DNA from: Kaistia adipata DSM 17808
Lineage (GTDB): Bacteria; Pseudomonadota; Alphaproteobacteria; Rhizobiales; Kaistiaceae
NCBI RefSeq assembly: GCF_000423225.1
Contig: NZ_AUHO01000010.1
Span: forward strand, 372,001-436,000
Direction: 5' to 3'
Length of the DNA: 64,000 nucleotides
The first letter of the stretch is position 1, and each line of letters starts with the position of its first letter. Positions 16,251 through 25,395 of this stretch are shown here, in pieces. The translations under genes and the position numbers were made by a program. Under the pieces are notes generated by a model. That model saw only the letters and a list, made by a program, of their open reading frames with translations, was not told where the DNA came from and did not search any database.

Positions 16251-17371
16251 TGCAGACGTCCTCGAACGAAGATGATGGCCATGGTCAGCGACACCAGGGC
16301 GATCAGCGCCAATGGCCAAAGGCTGGCAAGAATATCGCCGGGCGACATTGCCTTGAGAAAGCTGCCTTCCACGATGATCAGGAAATGGGTGAGTGGAATC
16401 GCCTGCGCCAGCCATTGCAGCACTGTGGGCATGTTCTCGACCGGCGTGGCGAAGCCCGACATCAGAACGGCGGGCACGCCGATGGCGAAGGCGCCAAGGA
16501 TGGCCTGCTGCTGGGTCGCGCTGATCGCGGAAATCATCAAGCCGATGCCCACCACCGACAGGATGAACAGGACCAGGCTGACAAAAAGCAACCCAAACGA
16601 GCCGTTAAACGGAATCTGGAACGGCCCGGCCGCTGCCGCCATCATCAGAAGTCCGAGCATGGTGCCGATGACCAGCGCCGGCAGCGACTTGGACACGATG
16701 ATTTCCGGCGTGGAGGTCGGTGACACCAGCAACTGGTCGAATGTACCCAGTTCGCGTTCGCGGGCGATCGACAGCGAGGTAATAAGCAGCGCGCTGAAGA
16801 AGGCCAATATGCCGGAGAGACCGGGTACGATGAACCAGCGGTACGTCAGATTGGGATTGAACCAGTTGCGCACCGCCGCTGGCGTTGCGGGACCGGCGTC
16901 GGCGTTGGCCTCCGCTCCAACCTCGGCAGCGATGGCAGAGAGATAACCGGTGGTGATCTGCCCTGAATTGCTCCGCCGGCCATCGATCAGCACCTGGATG
17001 CGACCGTTGTCGCCGGCAGCAATGGAGCGCGAAAAGTCTGGCTGGATATCGAGCGCCGCGATCACCTTGCCCTGGTCGATAAGCTGGCGCAACGCCTGGC
17101 TGTCGGTCACGTGATGGACTTTGGCAATGAACTCGGCCCGGTCCAGCCGTGTGATCAGTTCATACGACCAGCGGCCCGCATCCTGATTGTGCACGGCGAT
17201 ATCGACATTGCGCACTTCAAGCGTGGCGGCGAAAGCAAACACCAGCAATTGCAACAGCGGCGGCACGAACACGACCATCCGGCTGCGCGGGTCGCGCAGG
17301 ATGCTCAGGACTTCCTTGATGAACTGCGCCCGCAGTCGGGTGAAAGCGAAATAGCTATTGTGTTGCGCCAC
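16247..17371 (-). CDS. ABC-2 type transporter permease (YbhR-like)
   Basis: The 374-residue permease has one N-terminal membrane segment (VVFVPPLLQLLVFAFAATL), a large periplasmic domain at about 50-175 and a C-terminal five-helix ABC-2 domain containing the SIARERELGTFDQLLVSP amphipathic motif. It pairs with the second permease as a heterodimer driven by the double ATPase. It lies 6 bp after the second permease gene and overlaps the outer-membrane factor by 4 bp. The transported compound is not indicated by sequence. Confidence 0.86.
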   Translation of the reverse strand: MAQHNSYFAFTRLRAQFIKEVLSILRDPRSRMVVFVPPLLQLLVFAFAATLEVRNVDIAVHNQDAGRWSYELITRLDRAEFIAKVHHVTDSQALRQLIDQGKVIAALDIQPDFSRSIAAGDNGRIQVLIDGRRSNSGQITTGYLSAIAAEVGAEANADAGPATPAAVRNWFNPNLTYRWFIVPGLSGILAFFSALLITSLSIARERELGTFDQLLVSPTSTPEIIVSKSLPALVIGTMLGLLMMAAAAGPFQIPFNGSFGLLFVSLVLFILSVVGIGLMISAISATQQQAILGAFAIGVPAVLMSGFATPVENMPTVLQWLAQAIPLTHFLIIVEGSFLKAMSPGDILASLWPLALIALVSLTMAIIFVRGRLQ

Positions 17372-17377
17372 GGCCGC

Positions 17378-18547
17378 TCACTCCAGATTCTTGCGCGTGG
17401 CGCGTTTCGCCAGGAGGAAAAACAGGATTCCGATTCCGGCCATCGCCAAGAGGTTCGGCACAAAGACCGCCCAGATGTCTCCGGCCAGAAAGATGGTCTT
17501 CAGCGAAGACACGAAATAACGTGCCGGGATCAGCCAGGTGATGGCCCGGATCGGCGCTGGCATGGCGTCGATCTCATAGAGAAAGCCCGACAGCATGAAT
17601 GCCGGAAGAAAGCCGGAGAACAGTGCAATCTGTGCAGCCAGAAACTGATTGCGCGTAACAGAGGAGATCAGCAACCCTTGGCCGAGCGCAGGAACCATGA
17701 ACGTGGCCGAAAGCAAAAGAAGAGCAGCCAGCGATCCGCGCAGTGGCACGTCGAACACGAAGACCGCCAGCACCGTGGCGCCAAGCGTGGACAACATACC
17801 AAGCGCAAAATAGGGCAAGAGCTTTCCAATGAGGATTTCAACGACAGAAGCGGGCGTTGAAAGCACCGCTTCCATCGTGCCCCGTTCCCATTCGCGTGCG
17901 ACCACGAGGGCGGTCAGCATGGTGCCAATGATGGTCATGACGATGGCGATGGCGCCGGGTACGAGCGAACGGCGGCTTTCCAGCTCTGCGTTGAACCAGT
18001 AGCGGGGTTCCAGTGTTACGCCTGCCGGGGATGCCTCGACACCAAGGCCGTTCCGCCAGGTCTGCACGACGCCCTGCGCATAGTTCGTGACATAGTTGGC
18101 GGTATTGGGTTGCGAGCCATCGGTGATGATCTGCACGAGAGGCTGAGCTCCACGATTGGCCAGCCGTTGCTCAAAATCCTGCGGAATCACGACAAAGCCG
18201 CGCAGGCTGCCGGAGACGACCCGGTCAGCGACCTCGCGCCGGTCATGGGCGAAGGTGACGTCCAGATAGCGTGTGCCGGCGAATGCGGCGGCCAGTGATT
18301 GAGCTGACGCGGATTCGGATTCCTGCACGACGCCAATGCGCACCGCACGCACGTCCAGCGACACGGCATAGGCAAACAGAAATAACAGTACGACCGGAAG
18401 GACGAAGGCGATCAACAGCGTGGATGGATCGCGCATCGCTTGCAGGCTTTCCTTGAGCACCAGAGCCCAAAGACGCTTTGGGTCGAAGCGGCGCATGGCC
18501 TCAAGAGGCACCCGGTGATGCGGGCGCGGTTCGTTCACGCCGTTCAT
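17378..18547 (-). CDS. ABC-2 type transporter permease (YbhS-like)
   Basis: The 389-residue permease has the same architecture as its neighbour: an N-terminal helix (LIAFVLPVVLLFLFAYAVSL), a periplasmic loop domain, and an ABC-2 membrane domain with VAREWERGTMEAVLSTPAS. It overlaps the ATPase gene by 4 bp. Two non-identical permeases with one tandem ATPase match the YbhFSR drug-exporter arrangement. Confidence 0.86.
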   Translation of the reverse strand: MNGVNEPRPHHRVPLEAMRRFDPKRLWALVLKESLQAMRDPSTLLIAFVLPVVLLFLFAYAVSLDVRAVRIGVVQESESASAQSLAAAFAGTRYLDVTFAHDRREVADRVVSGSLRGFVVIPQDFEQRLANRGAQPLVQIITDGSQPNTANYVTNYAQGVVQTWRNGLGVEASPAGVTLEPRYWFNAELESRRSLVPGAIAIVMTIIGTMLTALVVAREWERGTMEAVLSTPASVVEILIGKLLPYFALGMLSTLGATVLAVFVFDVPLRGSLAALLLLSATFMVPALGQGLLISSVTRNQFLAAQIALFSGFLPAFMLSGFLYEIDAMPAPIRAITWLIPARYFVSSLKTIFLAGDIWAVFVPNLLAMAGIGILFFLLAKRATRKNLE

Positions 18548-20376
18548 GCGGTCGTCCCGCTGCGAGGGTCGTCAGCGAGATCTTCGGCTTCGACCAGATG
18601 AATGAACGCGTCTTCCATGGTCGGGTCCGGCCGAAGATCACTGACAGCGCCGCGCTTGAGAGCGTCCGGCGTATCGAGCGCGATCAGCCGGGCGCGATAA
18701 AGCATCGCAACCCGATCGCAATATTCTGCCTCGTCCATGAAATGGGTGGTGACCATCACCGTCACGCCCTTGCGGGCAAGACCGTTGATATGGGTCCAGA
18801 ATTCGCGCCTAGTGATGGGATCGACGCCTGAAGTCGGCTCATCCAGGAACAGCACGGGCGGGCGATGCATCACCGCGCAGGCCAGTGCTAGGCGTTGCTT
18901 ATATCCGAGCGGCAGCGAATCCGGCGCCGCCGACAACCAGGTCTGCAGACCGAAGATTTCGACCATCTCCGCGATCCGCGCCTGCCGCGCGGCGCCTTCC
19001 AGGCCATATACGCCTGCGGAGAACTCCAGATTTTGCCGCACGGATAGCAAACCATAGAGCGAGAACTTCTGCGCCATATAGCCAAGCTGGCCCTTGGCCG
19101 CGCCGGTCGCCCGGCGCAGATCGAGGCCCACCACATGCGCCTCTCCGCTGGTGGGTTTGAGCAGGCCGCACAGCATTTTGAACGTCGTCGATTTGCCAGC
19201 GCCGTTCGGCCCGAGCAGACCAAAGATTTCTCCCTTGCGGACCTCGAAGCTCACAGTGTCGGTGGCTGTGAAAACACCAAAGCGCTTCGTCAGATCGCGG
19301 CAGGAAACGGCGACGTCCGAAGCAAGCTCGACAGGAGGCAACCCCTCGGCGAGCGCCGATGTGCCGCCGGGGCCGCCGCCAAGAAGGTCGATGAAGGCGT
19401 CTTCGAAGCGGGCGGGCACCGCCCTGAGATGCGCCTCGACCCGATCGGCAAGCGCGGTTATCTGTTCGGTTCCCGAATGCGCACGCAACACCATGCGTAC
19501 GCCGGCACCCTGGATTACCCCATCGCTGACGCTTTCCAGATTCAGTGCTTCGGCAAGCACGGCCCGGCGGCTATCGCCGACCTGCTCCAGGCGAAAGCTT
19601 CGGTCTGTAAGGCGCGCCGTCAACTCTCCGGGCGGTCCGTCGTAAGCGAGTTGCCCTTCGTTGAGCAGCAATACGCTGTCGCAGCGCTCGGCTTCGTCGA
19701 GGTAGGCGGTCGACCAGACCACAGCCATTCCTTCGTCGGTCAACGCCTGCACCATGCGCCACAGGTCCTGACGGCTGACCGGGTCGACGCCGACGCCGGG
19801 TTCATCAAGCAACAGTACGGCAGGCCGGGCCATCAGGGCGCAGGCGAGACCCAGCTTTTGCTTCATGCCGCCGGAGAGCTTGCCCGCCAGGCGTTCGGTA
19901 AAGGGGGCAAGGCGCGTGAAGTCGAGCAATTCCGCGAAAAGATCAGCGTTCCTGTCGGCATCCATGCCGCGCAACTGCGCATAGAGCCGCATATTCTCCA
20001 TGACCGACAAGTCTTCGTAGAGACCAAAGCGCTGCGGCATGTAGCCGGTTGCGACGTGGATGGCGTCATTGTCGCCCACCACATCGAAACCCGCCACCGT
20101 GGCGTGGCCACTGTCCGGTGTCAGCAGACCTGTCAGGATGCGCATCAAGGTGGTCTTGCCTGCGCCGTCCGGTCCAACCAGCCCGGTAAGGCAGCCGTAT
20201 CGGATATGTGCGTTCAAGCCCTGCAATGCATGCACGCTGCCAAAATGCTTGTTCACCCCGTCGATGACGACCGCGACCTCACTATTAGGGTCGCGAGGCG
20301 GGTCCGATGTTACGCTACCCGACACGTTAATGGCCTGTGGTGCGCGCGTTGGAGGCTTTCCCGTCATCGACCTCAA
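18544..20376 (-). CDS. Tandem ABC transporter ATPase (YbhF-like)
   Basis: The 610-residue protein has two nucleotide-binding domains. The first has Walker A GPDGAGKTT, signature LSGGMKQKL and Walker B LLLDEPGVGVDP. The second has Walker A GPNGAGKST, a degenerate signature (PLGYKQRL) and LFLDEPTSGVDP. Both keep an H-loop-type region (TTHFMDEAEYCD in the second). It powers the two permeases for export. The start at 20376 or 20367 overlaps the end of the membrane fusion gene by about 40-50 bp, so a later start is possible. Confidence 0.88.
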   Translation of the reverse strand: MRSMTGKPPTRAPQAINVSGSVTSDPPRDPNSEVAVVIDGVNKHFGSVHALQGLNAHIRYGCLTGLVGPDGAGKTTLMRILTGLLTPDSGHATVAGFDVVGDNDAIHVATGYMPQRFGLYEDLSVMENMRLYAQLRGMDADRNADLFAELLDFTRLAPFTERLAGKLSGGMKQKLGLACALMARPAVLLLDEPGVGVDPVSRQDLWRMVQALTDEGMAVVWSTAYLDEAERCDSVLLLNEGQLAYDGPPGELTARLTDRSFRLEQVGDSRRAVLAEALNLESVSDGVIQGAGVRMVLRAHSGTEQITALADRVEAHLRAVPARFEDAFIDLLGGGPGGTSALAEGLPPVELASDVAVSCRDLTKRFGVFTATDTVSFEVRKGEIFGLLGPNGAGKSTTFKMLCGLLKPTSGEAHVVGLDLRRATGAAKGQLGYMAQKFSLYGLLSVRQNLEFSAGVYGLEGAARQARIAEMVEIFGLQTWLSAAPDSLPLGYKQRLALACAVMHRPPVLFLDEPTSGVDPITRREFWTHINGLARKGVTVMVTTHFMDEAEYCDRVAMLYRARLIALDTPDALKRGAVSDLRPDPTMEDAFIHLVEAEDLADDPRSGTTA

Positions 20377-21358
20377 TGGTCACCGGCATGCCCTGGCGCA
20401 GCGCTGCATCTGCATTGATCACCACGATCCGCAGGCGATAGACGAGATCCGTGCGCAGATCCGCGGTCTCTACCGTTTTTGGCGTGAACTCGGCGCGCGG
20501 GGAAATGAACCCGATCTGACCTTGATAGAGTTTGTCGGAGGAGTCGCTCCGAACGCGCACTCGCATCCCGGGCGCAATGCGCCCCAGATCCGGTTCACCG
20601 ATGTAAGCGCGCACATAAACCGGTGCGTCAAGACTGACACTGTAGACCGGGCTCTGGCTGACAACCATGCTGCCGGGTTCGCGCACTCGGGCGATTATCG
20701 TGCCAGTGCTTGGCGCGAGCAGCACGGTGTCTGCAAGGGCGGTGGCAGCTTGTGCTCGTGCCGCTTGTGTGGCGGCCAGGCGGGCTTGCCCCGCTGCGAT
20801 ATCTTCTTTGCGGAAGCCCTCTGCAGCTTGCGAATGGGCTGCCCGGGCCGCATTGACGCTGGCCACGGCCTGATCGCGCGCGGTGCGAGCAGTATCGGCC
20901 GCTTTTTGACTCGTGGCCCCCGACGTGAGCAACTGGCTCTGACGATCGAAATTGCGCTCCGCCTCCCTGGCGACGGCCAATGCCTGATTGAGGACCTCTT
21001 GCGTCTGTGCGATCTCTTGCGGTCGCAGGCCGCGGCGCAATTTGTCGAGTTCCGCCTGTGAAACATCCACAGACGCGTCTGCAGCCGCGAGTGCTTCCTC
21101 GAATGGCTGTGCGTCGAGGCTTGCCAAGCGCGCGCCCGCTTCGACGTGATCTCCTTCATCGAAGTGCATCCGCACTACACGGCCCGACTGACGGAAGGCC
21201 AATTGAACTTCCCGAATGTCGACATTGCCATACAGGCGCAGTGCATTGTCGTCGCGGTCGCCGCTCTGCATCCACAGCCATCCAGCACCAATTATCGTGA
21301 TGACGGCGGCAACAATGATGCCCCGCTTTGCGACGCTGGATAGGCGGATACTCTTCAT
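20327..21358 (-). CDS. HlyD/YbhG-type membrane fusion protein
   Basis: The 343-residue periplasmic adaptor has an N-terminal membrane anchor at about 11-30 (GIIVAAVITIIGAGWLWMQS), a lipoyl half-motif (VVRMHFDEGDHVEAGARLAS), a long Ala/Gln-rich coiled-coil hairpin at about 90-195, and a beta-barrel. It would bridge the ABC transporter to the outer-membrane factor. It overlaps the tetR gene by 4 bp, so it is the second gene of the operon. Confidence 0.87.
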   Translation of the reverse strand: MKSIRLSSVAKRGIIVAAVITIIGAGWLWMQSGDRDDNALRLYGNVDIREVQLAFRQSGRVVRMHFDEGDHVEAGARLASLDAQPFEEALAAADASVDVSQAELDKLRRGLRPQEIAQTQEVLNQALAVAREAERNFDRQSQLLTSGATSQKAADTARTARDQAVASVNAARAAHSQAAEGFRKEDIAAGQARLAATQAARAQAATALADTVLLAPSTGTIIARVREPGSMVVSQSPVYSVSLDAPVYVRAYIGEPDLGRIAPGMRVRVRSDSSDKLYQGQIGFISPRAEFTPKTVETADLRTDLVYRLRIVVINADAALRQGMPVTIEVDDGKASNARTTGH

Positions 21359-21972
21359 TGCACCGTTCCGATACCGCGCAGATAAATGGCAAATACGCCG
21401 GGCGCATCGCCACGGATGCGTGTGACATCGCCCGCCAGCATAGATCGCATGACGAGTCCCTGGACCGTGCCGATGAACAGGGTAGCTGCGGCGTCTGGAT
21501 CGAGATCTGCATGCAGTTCGCTCCGTGTCTTCCCTGCTTCGAGCAAGCCACGAAGCCGCTCGCCGTTGTGGCGGATCAACGTCTGGGCCATCCGCTTCGG
21601 AAGAGTCTCCCCCGGACGTTGCAACTCCCCAAAGAGCATTCTTGGCACCCCCGGGTGTTCAGACACGAAATCGATATGCGTCACGAAGACCGCCTCAAGG
21701 GCTGCGATTGGAGACGTGGCTCCTTCTGCGGCCTCATCCACACGGGCGAGCAAGCGCTCGGCCACCCAGGACATGACTGCCTCCAGGATGGCATCCTTGG
21801 TCGGGAAGTGGCGGAACAGCGCCCCCTGGGTCAGCCCCATTCGCTGCGCGATGGCCGTCGTTGTGATGTCGCTCGGATTCTGTTCTGCAGCCAGATCGAC
21901 CACAGCCTCCACGGTTGCCGCCCGTCGCTCGTCAGCGGGAAGATGCTTGGGATGTCCACTCATGGCTTGCAC
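21355..21972 (-). CDS. TetR/AcrR family regulator of the efflux operon (paralogue 2)
   Basis: The roughly 205-residue repressor heads the efflux operon and is a close paralogue of the regulator next to phaC. The helix-turn-helix is TTTAIAQRMGLTQGALFRHF. Long shared stretches include HPGVPRMLFGELQRPGETLP. Starts at 21972 (M1) or 21963 (M4) are both possible. A perfect AGTAA-N4-TTACT operator lies 12-25 bp upstream, so the whole tetR-to-outer-membrane-factor operon is probably self-repressed and induced by an exported compound. Confidence 0.86.
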   Translation of the reverse strand: MQAMSGHPKHLPADERRAATVEAVVDLAAEQNPSDITTTAIAQRMGLTQGALFRHFPTKDAILEAVMSWVAERLLARVDEAAEGATSPIAALEAVFVTHIDFVSEHPGVPRMLFGELQRPGETLPKRMAQTLIRHNGERLRGLLEAGKTRSELHADLDPDAAATLFIGTVQGLVMRSMLAGDVTRIRGDAPGVFAIYLRGIGTVQ

Positions 21973-21983
21973 TCGCAGAAGAA

Positions 21984-21997
21984 AGTAATTTATTACT
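21984..21997. promoter_or_regulatory. TetR-type operator before the efflux operon
   Basis: AGTAA-TTTA-TTACT is a perfect inverted repeat followed by ATCTATC, the same extension as at the phaC site. It lies immediately upstream of the tetR start. The rest of the 21973-22174 spacer holds only the divergent lysR promoter region. Confidence 0.65.
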
Positions 21998-22174
21998 ATC
22001 TATCTGCTATGGGTGCATACCACAAGAGGGAACCGCGAGGGGGTAATTGTCATCGACAGCAAGGCCGTTATCCCGGTCGCCCGGTACTGGTCGATCCTAT
22101 GTGAATGGAAACGAGGGCGCCTGCTTTCTCCCTGTGGGAGGGGCCGGTTACGTCATGAACTCAGCGGGATATAA

Positions 22175-23122
22175 GTGGAGCTACGCCACCTCCGATATTT
22201 CGTTGCCGCGGCGGAACATGGCAGTTTTCGCAAGGCTGCGTCGGCGCTTGGCATCCGAGAGTCAGCGGTCAGCCGTCGAATCCGCGATCTTGAGGATGAC
22301 TTGGGCGCCTCGCTCTTTCAGCGGCACAATGGCGGTGTCATTCTGACGCTGGCCGGGCAGCGCTTCGTGCGGCACGCGCGAAAGGCACTTCGGCAGATCG
22401 AGTATGGTGCAAAGGACGTCGCGACGATCGGACGCTCCGAAGACGGTAGGATCAAGATCGGGATATTCTCCTCGCTCGCCTCGGGCTTCCTGTCGGAGTT
22501 GCTGCGTGCTTATGATAAGGGTCACGCGCAGGTTCGAATCGAGCTGATAGACGGCGATCCGGCGGATCATGTTTCGGCGATTCGTCAGTTGCGACTTGAT
22601 GTTGCGTTCATCACCGGTACGTCGCAGTGGCCCGATTGCGAAGTCGATCAGCTTTGGTGGGAGCGGGTATTTGTTGTCCTTCCCGCTAACCACTCGCTCT
22701 GCGGCAAGGCGGAACTCAACTGGCGCGACCTCGTCGGCGAGCGGTTCATTGTAAGCGACGGGGCGCCGGGGCCGGAGATTCACGACTACTTGGTGCAGCG
22801 CCTCGCTGATCTTGGACGGCATCCGGAAGTTGACACACAATATGTCGGTCGAGACAATCTTCTCTCGCTCGTAGCGGTCGGCCGAGGTCTAACGCTGACA
22901 AGCGAAGCAACTACGGTCGCACAGTTCCCAGGAATCACATATCGACCGATCGCGAACGAAGTTCTGCCCTTCAGCGCAGTGTGGTCGCCCCGGAACGATA
23001 ATCCGGCCTGCCGTCGATTGCTCAGTCTCGCGCGTACATTATCCCGATCAACAAGAGCAACAATCATTACTGCGATGCTTTTGACTTCCTCGCTTTCACA
23101 AATCCCCGATCCGTGGCTATGA
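22175..23122 (+). CDS. LysR family transcriptional regulator at the trb end of the ICE
   Basis: The 315-residue regulator has an N-terminal winged helix-turn-helix (RHLRYFVAAAEHGSFRKAAS, then ALGIRESAVSRRIRDLE) and a periplasmic-binding-protein-like effector domain from about 90. LysR genes convergent with the DUF2274-trbI end are a recurrent feature of this ICE family. Its target and inducer are unknown. The last 18 codons overlap the convergent DUF2274 gene by 56 bp, and the unusual Ser/Thr/Leu-rich tail there may be a read-through extension. Confidence 0.85.
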   Translation: MELRHLRYFVAAAEHGSFRKAASALGIRESAVSRRIRDLEDDLGASLFQRHNGGVILTLAGQRFVRHARKALRQIEYGAKDVATIGRSEDGRIKIGIFSSLASGFLSELLRAYDKGHAQVRIELIDGDPADHVSAIRQLRLDVAFITGTSQWPDCEVDQLWWERVFVVLPANHSLCGKAELNWRDLVGERFIVSDGAPGPEIHDYLVQRLADLGRHPEVDTQYVGRDNLLSLVAVGRGLTLTSEATTVAQFPGITYRPIANEVLPFSAVWSPRNDNPACRRLLSLARTLSRSTRATIITAMLLTSSLSQIPDPWL

Positions 23123-23294
23123 ATCGCTCCAGCATAGGAACAATGAGACGGACCGGATCGGCCGATGCCTGTCCCGACTCGCGGCCGAGGATCTCGGCAT
23201 AGGCCATGAGGTCGCGATGGAGCGCGGCAGGCAGCTCCAGCGCGACCTTGACGGGTTTATCGTCCGCAATGGGGCCGAGTTTCAGCTTGGTCAT
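23067..23294 (-). CDS. DUF2274 protein, last gene of the trb operon
   Basis: This 75-residue protein has a short basic start (MTKLKLGPIADDKPVKVALE) and a helical region (LPAALHRDLMAYAEILGRES) resembling a ribbon-helix-helix fold. DUF2274 proteins lie next to trbI in many proteobacterial ICEs and their role is unknown. The gene follows trbI by 2 bp and ends inside the convergent lysR gene. Confidence 0.82.
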   Translation of the reverse strand: MTKLKLGPIADDKPVKVALELPAALHRDLMAYAEILGRESGQASADPVRLIVPMLERFIATDRGFVKARKSKASQ

Positions 23295-23296
23295 GG

Positions 23297-24439
23297 TCAG
23301 CTCCTGTAAGGTTCGAGCACCAAATCCTTGGTGACGATGACGCGGATCGGGAAACCGGGCCGGATGGTCAGGGTCGGCGCGACCTGCAACTGACGCTGGA
23401 CGATCTGCTGACCGGCCTGGTTGATCGTGTCCTGCGCGCCGTCGCGGATGGCTCGGATCAGGCGGTCATTGTCATCGGTGGCGAGTTCCGCTCCGACGCC
23501 GAGCAGGGTCGAGAGCGCGGCCGCCTTGGCGAGATCCCACCAATGGTAATCGACGCCATCCTCCAGGCCGGCATAGCCCTGCGTATCCGCGCCCGGCTGG
23601 CGCTCGAGAACGATCGAGCGGCCGTTCGGCATGATGAGGCGGTTCCAGACGAGCAAAACGCGGCGCTGGCCGAACTGCACGGCGTTGTCGTACTGACCGA
23701 TAAGGCGCGTCCCCTGCGGCACGAGCAGGATGCTGCCGGTCGGGCTGTCATAGATGTTCTCCGTGACCTGCGCGGTGATCTGGCCCGGTAGATCGGAACG
23801 GATGCCGGTGATGAGCGCGGCCGAGATGACCGCGCCGGCCTGAAGCACGAAGGGCGATGCCGGTGGCGTGACGCGATCCGGCGTCACCGTGCGCCGGTCG
23901 GCCGCCGCATTGAGGAAGGCGAGCTGCTTGTCCTGCGCGGTCGGCTGTCCCGCCGCGCTGGCGGGGTCGAAGCCGGTAAAGCCGGGCATGGCACTCGGCG
24001 AAGCGGCAGTCGTCGACCCCTGCCGGGACTGGAAGAAGACGGTGCTGAGGCGGGCGGCCTCTTCCTCGGCGCGACGGCGCTGCTCGGCCTCGTCGACACC
24101 GGGTGTCGGAACAACGGGCGGCATTATGGGCTGGCCGGCATTCTGCGCGCTAAGGATCGGGCCGCCGAGATCGCCGGGCAGCGCTGGCCCGAGAACGGGG
24201 CCGGTATAGTCGCGCGGCAGACCGGCAAGACCATCGGCGGGCTGACGGTTGGCGGTGGAATAGAGTTCTTCCCCGCCATCGCCGCCGGTGCGTGTTTGGA
24301 GCGCATAGATCAGCGCGCCACCGATCCCGACCAGGGCGACAGCCGTGACTCCGGCGAGCATCTTGCGTGACAGACGCGTGACGCGGGGGGCTTCGGCGCG
24401 CAGGCGCATGGGAGCTGCATTGGATTCGGCTTCGGTCAT
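23297..24439 (-). CDS. trbI: Conjugal transfer protein TrbI (VirB10-like)
   Basis: The 380-residue protein spans the envelope and links the inner-membrane energised part of the mating pore to the outer-membrane ring. It has a cytoplasmic N-terminus, one membrane helix at about 29-47 (AGVTAVALVGIGGALIYAL), a Pro-rich periplasmic region, and the conserved C-terminal VirB10 domain at about 200-380 (LIGQYDNAVQFGQRRVLLVW). It overlaps trbG by 4 bp. Confidence 0.93.
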   Translation of the reverse strand: MTEAESNAAPMRLRAEAPRVTRLSRKMLAGVTAVALVGIGGALIYALQTRTGGDGGEELYSTANRQPADGLAGLPRDYTGPVLGPALPGDLGGPILSAQNAGQPIMPPVVPTPGVDEAEQRRRAEEEAARLSTVFFQSRQGSTTAASPSAMPGFTGFDPASAAGQPTAQDKQLAFLNAAADRRTVTPDRVTPPASPFVLQAGAVISAALITGIRSDLPGQITAQVTENIYDSPTGSILLVPQGTRLIGQYDNAVQFGQRRVLLVWNRLIMPNGRSIVLERQPGADTQGYAGLEDGVDYHWWDLAKAAALSTLLGVGAELATDDNDRLIRAIRDGAQDTINQAGQQIVQRQLQVAPTLTIRPGFPIRVIVTKDLVLEPYRS

Positions 24440-25395
24440 GATTGCGGTCTCCCGTCGGTGCGGACGATCCTGACGGTCTGCTGGCGGTCGCCGCTGCCAA
24501 GGCGTAGCTCGGCCGCGCCGAACAGGCGATCGACGATTAGGATGTGTTGATAGATGCGTGTATTAGCGATCTGCGCCTCGCCCTCGGGGCCGATGACGAA
24601 GATCGGCGGCATTTCGCCCTGCACGATGCCGCGGGGGAACTCGACATAGACGCGGCGGCCGTCGTCATAGACTGCGGCGGGCTTCCATGGCGGATTGCTG
24701 CTGCCGGTCAGGCTGTAGCGATAATTACGCGCGGCGACGGCCGGGATGACCGGCGTTGCCGGGGTGGCCTGACGGCCGCCGCCTGCCGGCTGCGGATAGG
24801 CCCAGGCGACGACCGGCATATAGGGCTTCTCGCCGGAGCGCAGCTCGACCATGTAGGTGCGCCGGTCGGTGGTGATGACGAGATTGGTGGTGATGTCGGC
24901 GCGCGTCGGCTTTACCAGCACATGGACCCGGCGGGCGACGCCGGAGCCGGATTCCGTGTCGCCGATGATCCAGCGGGCGGTGTCGCCGGCCGCGATCGGT
25001 CCGGCGCCGGTCAGGCTCTCGCCCGGTTCGAGCGCGATGTTGGTGATCTGGCCGGGCGCGGCATAGACCTGATAGAGCGCGCCTTCCGACCACGGATAGA
25101 CCTGGATGGCGTTGTAATAGCCCTCGCGACGCGGCTGCACGCGGGCTGCCGCATTGGCATTTTCCACGCGCGCCGTCGGTGTCGCCCCTGCCGTGCCGCC
25201 GCGCGCAACAGTCCAGGCCGGCGGGACATGGATCGGCTTCAGCCGCTCATCCGTCACGGCGGCAGGAATGGCCGGAAGCGGCGGGACGCTGTTGTCGTAG
25301 CTGATTTCCGGCGGGCGGTTGGTAGCGCACCCGGCGAGCATGGTCGCCGAAAGGAGAACGGCCGCCATTGCGGGCTTGCGGATAGCGCTGCTCAT
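24436..25395 (-). CDS. trbG: Conjugal transfer lipoprotein TrbG (VirB9-like)
   Basis: The 319-residue outer-membrane-complex subunit has a lipoprotein signal ending LAGC (Cys23). The VirB9 domain includes YPWSEGALYQVYAAPGQITN and a C-terminal beta region with VYVEFPRG and RLGSGDRQQ. It partners TrbI in the outer core ring. It overlaps trbF and trbI by 4 bp each. Confidence 0.93.
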   Translation of the reverse strand: MSSAIRKPAMAAVLLSATMLAGCATNRPPEISYDNSVPPLPAIPAAVTDERLKPIHVPPAWTVARGGTAGATPTARVENANAAARVQPRREGYYNAIQVYPWSEGALYQVYAAPGQITNIALEPGESLTGAGPIAAGDTARWIIGDTESGSGVARRVHVLVKPTRADITTNLVITTDRRTYMVELRSGEKPYMPVVAWAYPQPAGGGRQATPATPVIPAVAARNYRYSLTGSSNPPWKPAAVYDDGRRVYVEFPRGIVQGEMPPIFVIGPEGEAQIANTRIYQHILIVDRLFGAAELRLGSGDRQQTVRIVRTDGRPQS

